Positions 16,698 to 25,116 of a DNA stretch of 64,000 bases are shown in pieces. The stretch is from the NCBI GenBank assembly GCA_039917615.1, contig JBDSJD010000035.1, positions 1-64,000 on the forward strand, given 5' to 3'. Below the pieces are notes generated by a model. It had not been told where the DNA came from. It saw only the letters and a list, made by a program, of their open reading frames with translations, and ran no database searches. Source of the stretch: ZC4RG30 sp039917615. GTDB lineage: Bacteria > Pseudomonadota > Gammaproteobacteria > Steroidobacterales > Steroidobacteraceae. A program made the translations under genes and the position numbers. How positions within the stretch are numbered: the stretch's first letter is position 1; each line of letters begins with the position of its first letter.

Positions 16698-18113
16698 ATG
16701 AAACGCGGAATTTTCTCGTCGTACCTCGGCGGTTTCGCCACGTTGGTAGTGGCGTCGTTGCCCGCAAGCAGCGCTGACCTGCTGTCTGTTTACGATCAGG
16801 CGCTGATCAACGACCCGCAGATCCGCGAAGCGCAGGCAAATCGAATGGTGGGACGCGAAGCCCGTCCGGCGGCGCTCGCCAGTCTGTTGCCGCAGCTGTC
16901 GGCCACCGCTGGCCGCAGCCGCAGCTGGAGCAACACCAACGGCACACAGGAACTTTTTCCTGGCGACCCAAGCCCCCTCCCCTTCGACAGCAAGAGCAAC
17001 AACTCCGGCTCCACCTGGAGCATCAACCTCAACCAAAGCGTGTTCTCCTGGGAGCGATGGGTGGCATTGCGCACCGCCGACCACCAGGTGGCGCAGTCGG
17101 AGTCCGACTACCTCGCCGCGCTGCAATCGCTCGCCCAGCGCGTGGCGCAGCAATATTTTGCGGTGCTGAACGCGCGTGACGACCTCGAGGCGCAGGAGGT
17201 GGCAAGGAATGCCATCACCCGTCAGATGGAGCAGTTCGAGCAGCGCTTTGAAGTCGGCCTGATTGCCATCACCGATGTGCAGGAGGCGAAGGCCGAACGT
17301 GACAACGCCGCCGCACAGGTAATCTCCGCCAAACGCAGGCTCGCCAGTGCCGAAGAACAGCTGCGCGCCACCATCGGCGAAAAACCAGTGGCGCTGAACG
17401 AACTGGCCGACAACATGCCACTGGCTTCGCCCAACCCCGCTTCGGAAGAAGATTGGGTGCGCGCTGCGATGGAACAGAACCTCACTCTGATCTCAAGCCG
17501 GCTGGCTGCGGACATCGCGCGCGAAGCTGTGCGCAGTGCCTTTGGCGGGCACCTGCCCACCATCAGCCTGAACGCCGGCCGCAATTTCTCCGACAACAGC
17601 ACACGGAGTTCGCGCCTGGACCAGACGACCGGTGAGTATTTGCCGAATCCTTCCAGCCCCACGCAGAACAACAGCAAGTCGCTGTCGCTGAATTTTACTC
17701 TGCCTTTGTTCAGCGGCGGCGCCGTGTCGTCGCGCGAGCGCGCCAGCGAACAGCGGTGGATCGCGGCGAAGGAGCGGTTGGAGTTCACCTCACGCAACAC
17801 CGAGCGCCAGGCGCGCGATGCCTACCTGGGCGTGAACAGCGAGATCGCGCGCGTGCAGGCGCTGAAACAAGCGCTGGAATCAAGCCGCACCGCGCTGGCC
17901 GCCCAGGAGGCCGGCTACGAAGTCGGCACGCGCACGGCGGTCGACGTGCTGAACTCGCGCCGCGGGCTCATCCTGGCTGAGACCAGCTATTCGGCAGCAA
18001 AATATTCCTACCTCAACAATCTGATCCAGCTGCGTCTGGCTGCCGGCGACCTGGATCGCGCCACGCTTGAAGAAATCAACCGCTGGCTGACGGTGGCCCC
18101 CGCGACGCCATAA
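16698..18113 (+). CDS. tolC: TolC-family outer-membrane efflux channel
   Basis: 471 residues from an ATG at 16698, preceded by an AGGAAAA ribosome-site-like stretch; earlier in-frame codons add no leader. Signal peptide MKRGIFSSYLGGFATLVVAS, cleaved near SSA. Two outer-membrane-efflux repeats follow: LLSVYDQALINDPQIREAQA at the mature N-terminus, and the second-half coiled-coil with NSRRGLILAETSYSAAKYSY. TolC trimers form the channel for tripartite pumps and type I secretion. The HlyD/ABC operon at 39-44 kb could use such a channel. Converges on waaA with a 38-bp overlap of the coding ends. Confidence 0.93.
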   Translation: MKRGIFSSYLGGFATLVVASLPASSADLLSVYDQALINDPQIREAQANRMVGREARPAALASLLPQLSATAGRSRSWSNTNGTQELFPGDPSPLPFDSKSNNSGSTWSINLNQSVFSWERWVALRTADHQVAQSESDYLAALQSLAQRVAQQYFAVLNARDDLEAQEVARNAITRQMEQFEQRFEVGLIAITDVQEAKAERDNAAAQVISAKRRLASAEEQLRATIGEKPVALNELADNMPLASPNPASEEDWVRAAMEQNLTLISSRLAADIAREAVRSAFGGHLPTISLNAGRNFSDNSTRSSRLDQTTGEYLPNPSSPTQNNSKSLSLNFTLPLFSGGAVSSRERASEQRWIAAKERLEFTSRNTERQARDAYLGVNSEIARVQALKQALESSRTALAAQEAGYEVGTRTAVDVLNSRRGLILAETSYSAAKYSYLNNLIQLRLAAGDLDRATLEEINRWLTVAPATP

Positions 18114-19419
18114 GGTCCGCGGCCGCTGGCAGCGCGGCGATCAATGCGCGCGCGCGCGTTGCCGCACCCCGACTCGCAGCAACGGCCGCGGCGGCCAGCG
18201 CACCGCGTTCACGCGCCAGCGTGCTGCCTTCCAGCAGCGCGGCGAGCGTTTCGGCCAGTTGTTCCGCGTTCGTCACGACCTGCAGGCCGCCCGCCTCGAT
18301 CAGCCGCTGCGCCACCTCCGGCGCGCTGAACCCATGCGGACCTGCGATTACAGGTTTGCCCAGGGCCGCTGGTTCCAGCAGATTGTGTCCACCCACCGGC
18401 ACCAGGCTGCCGCCCACGAAGGCCACATCGCCCGCGGCGTACCAGTCGGTCAGCACACCCATTTCGTCGATCAGCACGATCTCGGCAACGGCATCCGCAT
18501 GCTGTGAACTGCGCGCCACCTGGAGACCCTGGGCGGCAAGCCAATGCGCCACAGCCGCAAAGCGTTCCGGCCGGCGCGGCGCCAGCGCCAGCAGTGGCAG
18601 TGCGAGCCCTGCCGCGCGCGCGCGCTGCAACAGCTCATGGTGCGCGGCGATGCACTGGGCTTCCTCGCCGGGATGGGTACTGCCCGCAACCCAAAGCGAT
18701 CTTTGCGGGGCCCATCGCGCACGCAGCGCAGCGCCGCGCTCTGCCTGGTTGATATCCGTCGGCAGGTCGAACTTGAGATTGCCGATCACGCTCACGGCTG
18801 TGGCATCAGCGCCGAGCTCAATGAATCGCGCGCGATCCGCTTCACTCTGCGCACCGATTGTGGTGAAGGCGCGCACCGTGTCACACATGAGCTGCGGCGC
18901 GAATCGCCGGTAACGTCCCAGCGAGCGCGCTGACAGGCGCGCACTGACCAGCACCAGTGGCACACCAGTGCGGCACGCGCCTGCCACGAGGTTGGGCCAC
19001 AGCTCGGTTTCGATGAACACCGCGACACGTGGCCGCACCGCGCGCAGGAATCGCCGCACGGAACCCGGCAGATCCCAGGGAGCCGCCTGCAAGGTAATCG
19101 CCTGCGTGCCCGTAGCGGGGTTGCACAGATCCGCAAACATCTCGCGCGCGCGCGCGAGGCCAGTTGGCGTACCCACCGTGACCAGCAGCGGTGTTGCGTC
19201 CGCGTGCAATGCGCGCAACAACGCCGCCAATGCGCGCACCTCACCCACAGAAGCCGCGTGCAACCACATGGGCCGGTCGATGCGCGGCTGCAGTGACCAT
19301 CCCAGGCGCTCCCTCAGACTGCCGCGGTACGCGGGACTGCGCCAGCGGCGCCACAGGAAGCCCAGCATTGCGAAAGGCAGCGCAACTCGCAGCAGTTGCG
19401 AGTACAGCCAGCGCGACAT
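18076..19419 (-). CDS. waaA: 3-deoxy-D-manno-octulosonic acid (Kdo) transferase
   Basis: 447 residues from an ATG at 19419 that overlaps the kdkA stop as TGATG, so the two are translationally coupled. An N-terminal membrane helix (5-23) is followed by the GT-B fold. The catalytic glutamate sits in HAASVGE (Glu60). FIETELWPN, STHPGEE and the GGHNLLEPAALGKPVI nucleotide-binding segment are family hallmarks. It transfers Kdo from CMP-Kdo to lipid IVA at the inner membrane in lipopolysaccharide synthesis. Its 3' end overlaps tolC by 38 bp tail to tail. Confidence 0.95.
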   Translation of the reverse strand: MSRWLYSQLLRVALPFAMLGFLWRRWRSPAYRGSLRERLGWSLQPRIDRPMWLHAASVGEVRALAALLRALHADATPLLVTVGTPTGLARAREMFADLCNPATGTQAITLQAAPWDLPGSVRRFLRAVRPRVAVFIETELWPNLVAGACRTGVPLVLVSARLSARSLGRYRRFAPQLMCDTVRAFTTIGAQSEADRARFIELGADATAVSVIGNLKFDLPTDINQAERGAALRARWAPQRSLWVAGSTHPGEEAQCIAAHHELLQRARAAGLALPLLALAPRRPERFAAVAHWLAAQGLQVARSSQHADAVAEIVLIDEMGVLTDWYAAGDVAFVGGSLVPVGGHNLLEPAALGKPVIAGPHGFSAPEVAQRLIEAGGLQVVTNAEQLAETLAALLEGSTLARERGALAAAAVAASRGAATRARALIAALPAAADLMASRGPPSASG

Positions 19420-20162
19420 CAGAGCCAGGCAGCCAGCAGGCACTGCCACTGGGCATCGTCGAAGCGCGGTTCGCTGCGACGGTCTTCCAGCGCATCCAGC
19501 GAACGACGCAACCGCGCCAGGTTGGCATCACGCCACAAGCCCGGCCTGCGGCGTGCGCAACGATCAAAGTCGACCAGGAATACTTCCTCATCATTGCGCA
19601 GCAGGATGTTGTGCGCGTTGAGATCGGCATGACACAGGCCGTAATCATGAAAGTCGCGGATGCAACGACCGATGGCGGCCCATGCCGCAAAGCCAAGCTC
19701 ACCCGCAGCAAGGCGCTGCGCGAGCGTCAATGTATCGGGCAGGTATTCGGTGATGATGTCCGCGCGGTATGCCATGCCCTGCCGTTCATACCGCACTGCC
19801 ACGGGCACCGGCACCGGTAGCCCTGCAGCGTGCATGCGCAGCGTCAGCTGCATTTCAGCGAGCGGTCGGGTGCGCGTTTCGCCAAGCCACAGGTATCGGT
19901 CCGCGCTGAAGCGAGCTGGCAGGCCACCACGCCGGTAGTGCCGCAGCACGAAGCGGCGGCTTTCATGTTCAAAAACCGTGACCGCACCCCGGCCTGCATG
20001 GCTGTTCACTATCGCGCCGCGGGCGATCCAGTAGCGGGGTTCGAACCACGGAACGCGGACTTCAATGCCCGCGGCGAGGTTGGTGAAAATTGCACCGTGG
20101 CCTGACGGTCCGCGCAGTGGCGTGCGCAACAGCCTGAGTGCCGGCTCTGCCAATTCGTTCAT
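19419..20162 (-). CDS. kdkA: Kdo kinase
   Basis: 247 residues. A small eukaryotic-kinase-like fold with the catalytic loop HADLNAHNIL (Asp180) and the metal-binding VDFDRC (Asp198) matches KdkA, which phosphorylates the 4-OH of Kdo on lipid A. The N-terminal GHGAIFTN and RGAVTVFEH (nucleotide loop) also fit. Directly followed by waaA with a TGATG overlap. A kinase beside the transferase implies a phosphorylated single-Kdo core, as in Haemophilus and Vibrio (inference). Confidence 0.92.
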   Translation of the reverse strand: MNELAEPALRLLRTPLRGPSGHGAIFTNLAAGIEVRVPWFEPRYWIARGAIVNSHAGRGAVTVFEHESRRFVLRHYRRGGLPARFSADRYLWLGETRTRPLAEMQLTLRMHAAGLPVPVPVAVRYERQGMAYRADIITEYLPDTLTLAQRLAAGELGFAAWAAIGRCIRDFHDYGLCHADLNAHNILLRNDEEVFLVDFDRCARRRPGLWRDANLARLRRSLDALEDRRSEPRFDDAQWQCLLAAWL

Positions 20163-20192
20163 GGCTACCGCACTTGCCTGCCGGCCGTTACA

Positions 20193-20387
20193 TCAGCGAC
20201 GCAACGTGAATTCGGAGCCGCAGTAAGGGCACTTGGCACTGCCAGTCTGCTCGATCGGCAGGTACACCCGTGGATGCGAGTTCCAGAGACTCATTTCGGG
20301 CATGGGGCAGGCGAGTGGCAGATCCAACTCTTCCACCTCATAGGTGCGCGCGGCGTTGGCAGTCAGCAAGGTGGCTGGATTCGACAT
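20193..20387 (-). CDS. CHCC zinc-finger protein
   Basis: 64 residues with the zf-CHCC pattern: Cys27 in LACPMPEM, His38 in NSHPRVYLPI, then CPYCG. The histidine-then-RVYLPIE core is the family mark. Members are small zinc-binding proteins of unknown role in proteobacteria, related in fold to the NDUFS6 subunit of complex I. It starts 8 bp after glnE and 30 bp before kdkA, so it is in the same operon. Confidence 0.9.
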   Translation of the reverse strand: MSNPATLLTANAARTYEVEELDLPLACPMPEMSLWNSHPRVYLPIEQTGSAKCPYCGSEFTLRR

Positions 20388-20395
20388 GGGGAGGA

Positions 20396-23260
20396 TTATA
20401 CGGGCTTCGCCATGACGTCGCGCCAGATGACGGCCACCGCAGCACGTTCCGTTTCGAACGCTGCGACATCCACCGCCCCCTCCTGCCCTTCCAGCGAGCG
20501 GCGATGGGCAGTCTGCCGGTAGCGTTGATAGGCCTGCACCAGCACGTCGACGGTTTCCTGCGGCACCAGCGCAGCCGAGGCCACTGACTCCAGTTGCCGG
20601 ATCGTGTCCGGGAAATAGACCACCGGCGGGAAGTCCTTGGCCCAGCGAAGTGCCCAGTATTGCGCCAGGAACTCAATGTCGGCCATGCCGCCCCGATCCT
20701 GCTTGAGGTCGAACTGGCCGGCCTTCGAGGCCGACAGCTCCTTGCGCATGCGCTCGCGCATCTGCGCGACCCGCTCGCGCAGGTCATCGCGCCGCACGGC
20801 ATTTTGCAGCACATCGCTGCGCACGGCTTCGACATGCGCCATGAGAGCAGGCTCGCCTGCCACCGCGCGCGCATGCAGCAATGCCTGATGCTCCCAGGTC
20901 CATGCCTCTTCGAACTGGTAGCGCCTGAAAGACTCGACACTGGTGACGAACATGCCACCCTTGCCGGAAGGTCGCAGGCGGACATCCACCTCGTACAGTC
21001 GCCCGGCGGCCGAGTGCATGGTGAGCAGATGGATCAGCCGCTGCACAAACCGCAGGAAGAACACCTGGTTGTCGACTGGCGTCGCGGCATCGGTTTCCTG
21101 CTGTTCGCCGCGTGAATCATGCAGGAACACCAGGTCCAGGTCCGAACCATAGCCCAGTTCATAGCCGCCCAACTTGCCATAGCCCAGCGCGCAGATTTGC
21201 ACACCGCGGCGTATGCCATCCGCATCGGTGCAGTGCGGCGCACCGATCTGCGCGCTTATCTGCCGTAATGCCAGTGCCATCGTGTATTGCACGATGATGG
21301 CGGCGATTTCGGTCAGCCGGTCGCTCACGGACATCAGCGGCAGGCGGCCGGTCAGATCCGCCAGCGCCACGCGAAACACCGCCGACTGTTTGAAGCGCGC
21401 CAATGCCTCCACTTCGCGTTCGATATCGTCCGGTACTTCTTCCAGCCGATGGCGCAGCTCTTCGGTCAGCGTCGCGCGGTCGGGCAGCGCATGCTTCCAG
21501 CGCTCGTCCAGCAGCTCGTCCAGTAGTGAGGGACTGCGCGCCAGCTGCGTCGCCAGAAAATCGCCATTCCAGCACACATCGACCAGCTGTTCGCGCGCGC
21601 GACGGTTCTCGACCAGCAGCGAGAAATACGCCGAGCGCAGTCCGATCGCCTCCAGCACCGAAAACACGCGGCGGCGCGTATCGGTACTGCGCGCTGCCTG
21701 CTGCTCCACCAGCAGCAGCTCGAGCAGGGCTTTCAGCCGCTTGCGTCCGGTGTCATCGAGACGTCGCAGCACCGTGCCGCTGCATAGCTCCAGCAACTGC
21801 GCGAGCAGCTCCCCGGCATCATCGCAGTATGCTGCCAGCTGCTCACGCAGTGGCGTGCTGTCCAGACCGGTTTCCCACAGCGGCGCGAGGTCGATAGTGC
21901 GACTGGTGGCCGCGGTACTGTCGGCAAACAATGCGGCAAAATGCTGGCTGACCCGCGCGCGGTGCGCGGCAAGCCCGGCCTCCATTTCCGCAACGCTGGC
22001 AAAGCCTGCACCCAGCGCGATGCGCTCGCGGTTCAGCGGATCCGACGGCAGATCATGCGTCTGTGCGTCATCCTGCATCTGCACGCGATTCTCGAGCAGC
22101 CGCAGAAAATCGTAGGCGCTGACCAGATCTTGCACCACCTCGGCAGGCAACAGGCGCGCGCCGCCCAGTTGTGGCAGCACGTTGAGCAGCGACTGTTGCC
22201 GCAGCACGCCGTCCTGCCCGCCCCGCACCAGTTGAAAAGCCTGCACGATGAACTCGATCTCGCGTATTCCGCCCACGCCCAGCTTCAGGCTATCCATCCG
22301 GTCGCGGCGCATGACGTCACGCGCAATCAGCGCCTTCATCTCGCGCAATGACTCGAACACGCCGAAATCCAGATAGCGGCGGAACACGAACGGCCGCAAC
22401 GCCTCGTTGCGCAGCACCTCGAACTCGCCCGCCTGCGTCAATGCCCGCGCCTTCACGTACGCATAGCGTTCCCAGTCGCGCCCATGCGCCTGCAGGTAGT
22501 CCTCGAAAAAGGCGAAACTCCCTACCAGGGCCCCGCTTTCGCCGAACGGTCGCAGGCGCATGTCGACGCGAAACACGAAGCCATCTTCGGTGACGGCATT
22601 TAACAGCCGGATCAGCAGCTGGCTCTGACGGTTGTAGTAATCCTCGAGCGCCAACGGCACGGACCCGCCCGTCTCCCCGCCACGCGGATACAGGAAAACC
22701 AGGTCCACATCAGAAGAAAAGTTCAGCTCCTCGCCGCCCAGCTTGCCCATGCCGATCACCACGAGGCCGCCGGCACCGGCTGGCGGCACACCATGTCGCG
22801 GCGCAAGCAATGCCGCCGCAACCCGTGCAGCGCCGGCGATCGCGCTTTCAGCAAACCAGGAGGTCTCGCGCAGTGTGGAATGCAGTGATGCGGCGCCGGT
22901 CAGGTCGCGCCAGACCAGCCGCACCATTTCCTCCCGGCGCAGTTGCCGCAGCGCGCGGCCGAACTGCGCTTCGCTTGCAGCACGATCCACTTCGAGAGCC
23001 GCCACGCGCGCAATGTAATCGGCCTGACTGCGCGGCGCAGTCAGCGCACCGCCCTGCCACAGCGACTGCAACAGGCCGTCGTCGCGCAGCAGCATGCGCT
23101 GCACATAGTCACTGCCGCGCAACACCGCGCGCAGCTGTCGCGCGAGCTCCGGGTCGGATTCAACCAGCGCGAAAGCCTGCGGAGCACGCTCGCTCAACTG
23201 CGCGAAACGGGATTCAAGCAGCGATTGCAGTGCCGGACTACAGCTCAACGACACCGCCAT
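20396..23260 (-). CDS. glnE: Glutamine synthetase adenylyltransferase / adenylyl-removing enzyme
   Basis: 954 residues, close to the usual ~945. Two nucleotidyltransferase modules are intact: GMGKLGGEELNFSSDVDL (about 170-187) and GYGKLGGYELGYGSDLDL (about 693-710), each with the DxD metal pair. The first removes AMP from, and the second adds AMP to, glutamine synthetase in response to PII. The ATG at 23260 is taken. It heads an operon with a zinc-finger protein, kdkA and waaA, linking nitrogen control to lipopolysaccharide genes by position only. Confidence 0.96.
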   Translation of the reverse strand: MAVSLSCSPALQSLLESRFAQLSERAPQAFALVESDPELARQLRAVLRGSDYVQRMLLRDDGLLQSLWQGGALTAPRSQADYIARVAALEVDRAASEAQFGRALRQLRREEMVRLVWRDLTGAASLHSTLRETSWFAESAIAGAARVAAALLAPRHGVPPAGAGGLVVIGMGKLGGEELNFSSDVDLVFLYPRGGETGGSVPLALEDYYNRQSQLLIRLLNAVTEDGFVFRVDMRLRPFGESGALVGSFAFFEDYLQAHGRDWERYAYVKARALTQAGEFEVLRNEALRPFVFRRYLDFGVFESLREMKALIARDVMRRDRMDSLKLGVGGIREIEFIVQAFQLVRGGQDGVLRQQSLLNVLPQLGGARLLPAEVVQDLVSAYDFLRLLENRVQMQDDAQTHDLPSDPLNRERIALGAGFASVAEMEAGLAAHRARVSQHFAALFADSTAATSRTIDLAPLWETGLDSTPLREQLAAYCDDAGELLAQLLELCSGTVLRRLDDTGRKRLKALLELLLVEQQAARSTDTRRRVFSVLEAIGLRSAYFSLLVENRRAREQLVDVCWNGDFLATQLARSPSLLDELLDERWKHALPDRATLTEELRHRLEEVPDDIEREVEALARFKQSAVFRVALADLTGRLPLMSVSDRLTEIAAIIVQYTMALALRQISAQIGAPHCTDADGIRRGVQICALGYGKLGGYELGYGSDLDLVFLHDSRGEQQETDAATPVDNQVFFLRFVQRLIHLLTMHSAAGRLYEVDVRLRPSGKGGMFVTSVESFRRYQFEEAWTWEHQALLHARAVAGEPALMAHVEAVRSDVLQNAVRRDDLRERVAQMRERMRKELSASKAGQFDLKQDRGGMADIEFLAQYWALRWAKDFPPVVYFPDTIRQLESVASAALVPQETVDVLVQAYQRYRQTAHRRSLEGQEGAVDVAAFETERAAVAVIWRDVMAKPV

Positions 23261-23338
23261 CGCGCGCCATGATTTCTCCCGCGTGTGTGGCGATGATTCT
23301 CACCGATGTGGGCAGAGGCCCACAACACGCTGTCCGGT

Positions 23339-24436
23339 TCAGGGCCGCAATGGCAACCCCAACGCGCGCGCCACAGGCTCACTGCGGATTTCGCCATCGG
23401 CCACATTGAGGCCACGCCGGAAATGCGGATCGGAGGTCAGCGCTGCAACCACCCCTTTGTCAGCCAGCGCCTTGATGTAAGGCAGCGTGGCATGCGTCAG
23501 GGCGGCGGTGGACGTACGTGGTACGGCGCCGGGCATGTTGGTGACACAGTAGTGCACCACGCCGCTATCGATATAGGTGGGTGCATCGTGACTGGTTGGT
23601 CTGCTGGTCTCGAAGCAACCGCCCTGGTCAATGGCTATGTCCACGAGCACTGAACCTGCCTGCATGCCGGCCACCATGGCGCGCGTCACCAGCCGCGGCG
23701 CGGCTTCGCCACGGATCAGCACCGAACCCACCACTACATCGGCTGCCTGCACCAGGCGTTCCACTGCCTCGCTAGTGGAGTATTCAGTCTTCAGCGCCGC
23801 GCCAAACTCCGCCGCCAGCTGGCGCAGACGCGGCAGCGAGCGATCGACAACCGTGACATCGGCGCCGGCTCCCAGCGCCATCTGCGCCGCATGACTGCCC
23901 GCGACACCTCCTCCCAGCACCAGCACTCGCGCGGGCAATACGCCCGGCACGCCGCCGAGCAGCAGGCCTGCGCCGCCCTGGGCTTTCATGAGGCTGTGTG
24001 CTGCCACCGAAATCGACATGCGCCCGGCGATCTCACTCATCGGTGCAAGCAGCGGCAGGCTGCCATCAGCCGCGGTGATGGTTTCGTAGGCAAGCGCGGT
24101 GCAGCCCGATGCCATCAGGTTTTCTGCCTGCGCGCGATCGGCAGCCAGATGCAGGTAGGTGAACAGCGTCTGTCCAGGCTTGAGCCGGCGACACTCCTGC
24201 GGCTGGGGCTCCTTCACTTTCACGATCAATTCAGCCGCTGCGAACAGCGCCTCGACATCGGACTCGATGCGCGCACCGGCGGCAAGATAGCGGGCATCGG
24301 CGAAACCCGCGCCCTCGCCCGCGCCAGCTTCGACGCTGATGACATGTCCGCTGCTTGCGAGCTCCCGCACTCCCGCCGGCGTGAGTGCCACCCGGTACTC
24401 GCGATTCTTGATCTCACGGGGCACGGCGATTCGCAT
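23339..24436 (-). CDS. ald: Alanine dehydrogenase
   Basis: 365 residues from an ATG at 24436. Earlier in-frame start codons would read through the terminator at 24488-24515 and are rejected. The N-terminus MRIAVPREIKNREYRVALTP is diagnostic of the AlaDH/PNT family. The dinucleotide fold is VLVLGGGVAGSHAAQMALG, with the catalytic lysine and histidine in KVKEPQ and YLHLAA. It interconverts L-alanine with pyruvate and ammonia using NAD. It lies 78 bp upstream of glnE, another nitrogen gene, and may be co-transcribed. It is preceded by a putative small RNA whose terminator ends 51 bp before this start. Confidence 0.95.
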   Translation of the reverse strand: MRIAVPREIKNREYRVALTPAGVRELASSGHVISVEAGAGEGAGFADARYLAAGARIESDVEALFAAAELIVKVKEPQPQECRRLKPGQTLFTYLHLAADRAQAENLMASGCTALAYETITAADGSLPLLAPMSEIAGRMSISVAAHSLMKAQGGAGLLLGGVPGVLPARVLVLGGGVAGSHAAQMALGAGADVTVVDRSLPRLRQLAAEFGAALKTEYSTSEAVERLVQAADVVVGSVLIRGEAAPRLVTRAMVAGMQAGSVLVDIAIDQGGCFETSRPTSHDAPTYIDSGVVHYCVTNMPGAVPRTSTAALTHATLPYIKALADKGVVAALTSDPHFRRGLNVADGEIRSEPVARALGLPLRP

Positions 24437-24487
24437 GATTGTGGGCCTCCACAGTTTCGATACGCGCCGTCCCGATAACGCGCGAGC

Positions 24488-24515
24488 AAAAAAAAGCCCC
24501 ATCAGAGACGGGGCT
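24488..24515 (-). terminator. Intrinsic terminator upstream of ald
   Basis: Read on the minus strand: AGCCCC (24515-24510), nine-base loop, GGGGCT (24500-24495), then T8 (24495-24488). A textbook rho-independent terminator. It sits 51 bp before the ald ATG, so it ends something transcribed upstream of ald. Confidence 0.85.
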
Positions 24516-24592
24516 GAAATATAACGTGGAAACGGGGGGTCTTGTTCCACGACTATCGAGACGTTGAACGCCCGAAAGCGCTCATGCTCGAG
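24488..24592 (-). ncRNA. Putative ~105-nt small RNA with a C6 apical loop
   Basis: No protein-coding signal is evident in the 680 bp between ald and the tetR gene. On the minus strand a promoter-like pair (24626-24598) is followed by three stem-loops. SL1 is at 24591-24556 (TCGAG/CTCGA outside GAGCGC/GCGTTC). SL2 is CGTGGAA/TTCCACG at 24551-24545 / 24531-24525, with a 13-base loop containing CCCCCC. SL3 is an intrinsic terminator at 24515-24488. C-rich loops on stable hairpins are known in regulatory RNAs that pair with G-rich ribosome sites (for example Xanthomonas sX13). Homology to any of these is not shown. Alternatively it is an untranslated leader with attenuator for ald. Confidence 0.55.
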
Positions 24593-24597
24593 TTGTG

Positions 24598-24626
24598 ACT
24601 ATACACCGTCCTCCCTCTCGCTGTAA
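24598..24626 (-). promoter_or_regulatory. Promoter-like elements for the putative small RNA
   Basis: TATAGT at 24603-24598 is a good -10 element. TTACAG at 24626-24621 is a weak -35 at the correct 17-bp spacing. Predicted start of transcription is near 24591. Confidence 0.45.
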
Positions 24627-24646
24627 TTACAAAATTGTTGCGAAAG

Positions 24647-24666
24647 CTCACATACCGATATGTGAG
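24647..24666. promoter_or_regulatory. Perfect inverted repeat upstream of the small-RNA promoter
   Basis: CTCACATA (24647-24654), CCGA spacer, TATGTGAG (24659-24666). Eight-base perfect arms, about 20 bp upstream of the -35 element. The half-sites are in the opposite arrangement to a CRP site (TCACA first, TGTGA last). A dimeric regulator site is likely; the divergent TetR protein is one candidate. Confidence 0.45.
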
Positions 24667-24972
24667 TGAGACTGTCGTCACTTGCCAACACTCCGGCGTG
24701 CTCCGGTTGCTCGTGTTGCGTCGCAATAGCTGCACAACGCCTGCGTGCGACGACGTTCTGCGGTTACTGACTGTCGACTGCGCCGCCACCAGATCGAGCG
24801 CACGAGTGAGGAAATTTCTCCCCCTCGGCAAGAGTCGCACTGGTACTGCGGCGCGGCTGGAAACGCTGTATCCGCGGTAGCGCTTCATCCATTTGACCTG
24901 CGAACCGACAGGGGGATGGCCGATGCCCAGCCTCTCGACCGTCTTGCAAAATTTCTGCTGGCGATTGCAAAA

Positions 24973-25045
24973 AAAGAACCTGGAGCTCCCCAAATGTCAG
25001 CGATATGGGCCCTCCCCCCAAGAGGCCCGACATTGCCTGTTCTTT
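24973..25045 (+). other. Long nested hairpin with a C-rich loop in the tetR leader region
   Basis: Three nested stems close in order: AAAGAAC/GTTCTTT (24973-24979 with 25039-25045), AATGTC/GACATT (24993-24998 with 25029-25034) and GGGCC/GGCCC (25007-25011 with 25024-25028). The apical loop CTCCCCCCAAGA is at 25012-25023. It ends 71 bp before the TetR ATG. It could be an mRNA leader element or part of a second small RNA on the + strand. No clear promoter or T-run was found. Confidence 0.35.
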
Positions 25046-25116
25046 CCTGTGGGCGCCGTGCAGTAGACGGAGTCGGCCCATTGCCATCATTTATTTATTT
25101 AAATATAATTAAAATC

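Noticed and set aside
20036..20052. TTCGAACC stretch resembling a tRNA T-loop
   Set aside because: It lies inside kdkA and no acceptor, D or anticodon stems can be formed around it.
24647..24666. CRP-like site (TCACA...TGTGA)
   Set aside because: Half-sites are reversed relative to a CRP site (TGTGA-N6-TCACA) and the spacing differs.
24553..24993. 146-codon frame on the minus strand between ald and the tetR gene
   Set aside because: Residue composition is Arg/Ser-rich without domain signs, and it runs through the small-RNA promoter, stem-loop and inverted repeat.
24901..25090. 6S RNA or 4.5S RNA in the tetR leader
   Set aside because: Although a long hairpin is present, I could not match the conserved 6S bubble or the SRP tetraloop region.
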